A stretch of DNA of 6,520 nt from Christensenella sp. (GTDB lineage: Bacteria > Bacillota > Clostridia > Christensenellales > Maliibacteriaceae), in the NCBI GenBank assembly GCA_019420085.1, contig JAHZHV010000023.1, forward strand, positions 1 to 6,520. The letters are read 5' to 3'. Shown one piece after another: positions 4,867 to 6,520 of this stretch. The notes beneath the pieces are model-generated. The model worked only from the letters and a program-made list of their open reading frames with translations, was not told where the DNA came from and ran no database searches. Position 1 is the first letter of the stretch. The number at the start of each line of letters is the position of its first letter. The position numbers and the translations under genes are program-made.

Positions 4867-6520
4867 TCAGAAGTTGACCTGATAAATGACGGGAATATAT
4901 CCGCTTTGGGTGTAATAGGTATCGTTGACCAGGACACTGGTGCGTTCCAGGGAAAAATCAAGATCGACGCAATCTGTTGCAAACAGATATTGAAAGGTAT
5001 TTTGCGCGGTATCAAACAGATATACATCGCTGGGGTACTGACTTTGTCCGTTTTGGGCGTCGACGACGCAAAGCAGCTGGCTGCTGTCTGCACGGAAGTG
5101 GAAGTCCTGCACCTTTGCACATTCCAAAACGGCAAGTGTCTTTTGCGATTGCAGATCCACAATTGTCAGCCCTGCAGCGGCGTCTGCTGCCAGATATCGT
5201 CCATCGGGGGAAATCAGAAAACGTGCGCCGTCGATGATGGGCTCCACGCTGCCGTTGTCAAAACGCATACGATAAATGGTGGCGTTTTCACCATCGGTGT
5301 CTGTATCGGAATAGTACAGCGCATCCTGTGTAACGCCAAGCATGCCGACGGATGCATTGAGCGAACAAATGATTTGCTTTTGGGTTTGTCCGTTTTCAAT
5401 GGAGCAGCTGCGGATCGACATGGAACCGTCATCATTGAGTGTAATGGCATAAATGGTATCTGAAGCGGGATTCCAAACGAAGTCGTAGACGAACGTGCCA
5501 AAATCCGCATCGCTTAAAAGGGACAATTCCTCTGTATCCCGATCAAAACAGTACAGCGCAGTTGTATTTGCATCGCTGTCATAATCCAGGAAGGCAATTT
5601 TACGGCCATCTGCGGAAAACTGCGCGTACAGCAGCGTTGCAAACTGCTTTTGTGTCAGCTGTGTTTGCGTCTGATTCTTGTCGTACAGATACAGCGTTTC
5701 CGCGTATACGGTTTCACCGGTCTGTGAATCCAGCGTATATTGCGGACTGTAGCACAGCAGGACGTCTGCCTCAGGGCTGGAACAAAGAACGCTGGCGTTT
5801 GTCAGAAGTACCTGTGCGCTTTCCGGTTGGCCGTTGCGATATAGAATCGGCATGGCGGCAATCTCTTCTGCTTCCAGATCCTGCGCGAAGGTTGGCAGCG
5901 CATCCGGTGCCAGTTGCTGGATAAGCGCCGTTTTACCCGGCATATAGGTTTGTATGACGGGATCAATTTGCGCGGCAAAGGATTCTGCCTCCTGTTTGGT
6001 TTCAAAGCCCTGGCTGATTAACAGCGTATGGACGCTGTCCGAACACAGCGTGGGGGTAAGGCCGCATTCGCGCACGGGCGCATAGGAAGCGTATTCGCTG
6101 ATGCCGTTGACCAGGACGTAATGATACGTATCAAGCTGCGTATCAAGCGGCCGCAGACGAATTTCCAATGTACCGTCATTTTCTTTTACCTGATAGGCCA
6201 CGTCGCCTGCCAGGTGGAAAATCACCGTTGGATTGTCTGCGCTTTCATAGGTTGGCGGCGCGACAAATGCGCCCTGAATCAGATCGTAGTCCAGCCAGGA
6301 CGTTTTTCCGGTAAATGTCCATTCCGTGACGCTTTCCAATGCAATTGCCAGCCGGTACGGCTGCGGCAGGATCTCCAGGGAGAAACGCGGAACAAGACTG
6401 GTTATTCGCACGTCGTCCTGCGAAGTGGTGTTGTTGTACTGAAATTGCATGGAAATTACGACATCCTGTCCTTTTTGCTCGACATTGACGTCGTAGATGG
6501 ATACTTCATGCAGATCCTCA
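4867..6520 (-). CDS. Predicted envelope protein with AMIN-like region, SPOR-like segment and TolB-type beta-propeller (5' end missing)
   Basis: The frame stays open to the window edge, so the start lies beyond 6520 and the ATG at 6450 is internal; 550 residues are visible. Residues about 1-123 alternate polar and hydrophobic residues, with QPYRLAIALESV (53-64) and GTLEIRLRPL (116-125), as in AMIN or similar beta-sandwich cell-wall-binding domains. A segment near 132-200 contains LLISQGFETKQEAESFAAQI (166-185), resembling a SPOR repeat. The rest (about 225-540) has blade-like repeats such as FSADGRKIAFLD (301-312), ISPDGRYLAAD (436-446) and RADSSQLLCVVD (476-487), typical of TolB/PD40 propellers. 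No catalytic residues are apparent. A sporulation or peptidoglycan-related envelope role is inferred from the domain mix. Signal peptide or anchor, if any, would be outside the window. Possible alternative: a sporulation or germination-linked lipoprotein. The domain assignments are by eye. Confidence 0.75.
   Translation of the reverse strand, partial: EDLHEVSIYDVNVEQKGQDVVISMQFQYNNTTSQDDVRITSLVPRFSLEILPQPYRLAIALESVTEWTFTGKTSWLDYDLIQGAFVAPPTYESADNPTVIFHLAGDVAYQVKENDGTLEIRLRPLDTQLDTYHYVLVNGISEYASYAPVRECGLTPTLCSDSVHTLLISQGFETKQEAESFAAQIDPVIQTYMPGKTALIQQLAPDALPTFAQDLEAEEIAAMPILYRNGQPESAQVLLTNASVLCSSPEADVLLCYSPQYTLDSQTGETVYAETLYLYDKNQTQTQLTQKQFATLLYAQFSADGRKIAFLDYDSDANTTALYCFDRDTEELSLLSDADFGTFVYDFVWNPASDTIYAITLNDDGSMSIRSCSIENGQTQKQIICSLNASVGMLGVTQDALYYSDTDTDGENATIYRMRFDNGSVEPIIDGARFLISPDGRYLAADAAAGLTIVDLQSQKTLAVLECAKVQDFHFRADSSQLLCVVDAQNGQSQYPSDVYLFDTAQNTFQYLFATDCVDLDFSLERTSVLVNDTYYTQSGYIPVIYQVNF

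Noticed and set aside
4855..5463. 202-codon plus-strand frame antisense to the propeller gene
   Set aside because: It begins next to the terminator, has no ribosome binding site, and mirrors a minus-strand frame with clear blade repeats.

Overview
The window comes from an endospore-forming member of the Firmicutes, most likely Clostridia. Two things support this: a complete gerA-type germinant-receptor operon and a ctsR heat-shock repressor gene with its own operator. Base composition is intermediate, and the start sites carry strong Shine-Dalgarno (SD) sequences. No rRNA, tRNA, CRISPR array or insertion sequence is visible. Every supported gene, and every promoter I would defend, lies on the minus strand, so the window reads from right to left.

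Right to left: (1) 6520-4867 holds the C-terminal 550 residues of a predicted secreted or envelope protein. It has an AMIN-like beta region, a SPOR-like segment and a TolB/PD40-type beta-propeller, and it ends in a strong hairpin terminator (4822-4854). (2) 4782-4236 holds ctsR with a sigma-A promoter, a perfect tandem-heptad CtsR box over the predicted transcription start, and its own terminator (4167-4208). ctsR is therefore monocistronic here, not the head of the usual ctsR-mcsA-mcsB-clpC operon. (3) 4141-465 holds gerAA, gerAB and gerAC, tightly packed (9-bp gap, then a 4-bp ATGA overlap). They encode the A, B and C subunits of a nutrient germinant receptor of the spore inner membrane. The space between the ctsR terminator and gerAA is too short for a promoter; a weak sigma-G-like candidate overlaps the terminator itself.

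(4) 464-1 has no complete protein gene but is dense in signals. A sigma-A-like promoter (388-416) points into a GC-rich segment with several mutually consistent helices, two of which cross to form a potential pseudoknot. I read this as an independently transcribed structured non-coding RNA of about 220 nt (about 381-165). I did not recognise its family with certainty; the raiA RNA of Clostridia is one hypothesis. It is followed by a second, perfect consensus promoter (121-149), a leader with a terminator-like hairpin (64-98), and the first codons of a gene that leaves the window at position 1.

The gerA proteins act together as a membrane complex. CtsR represses its own promoter and presumably protein-quality-control genes elsewhere. 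No sequence feature links the ctsR and gerA units functionally apart from their adjacency and the shared terminator/promoter region. The structured RNA at 165-381 is the best candidate for something undescribed.
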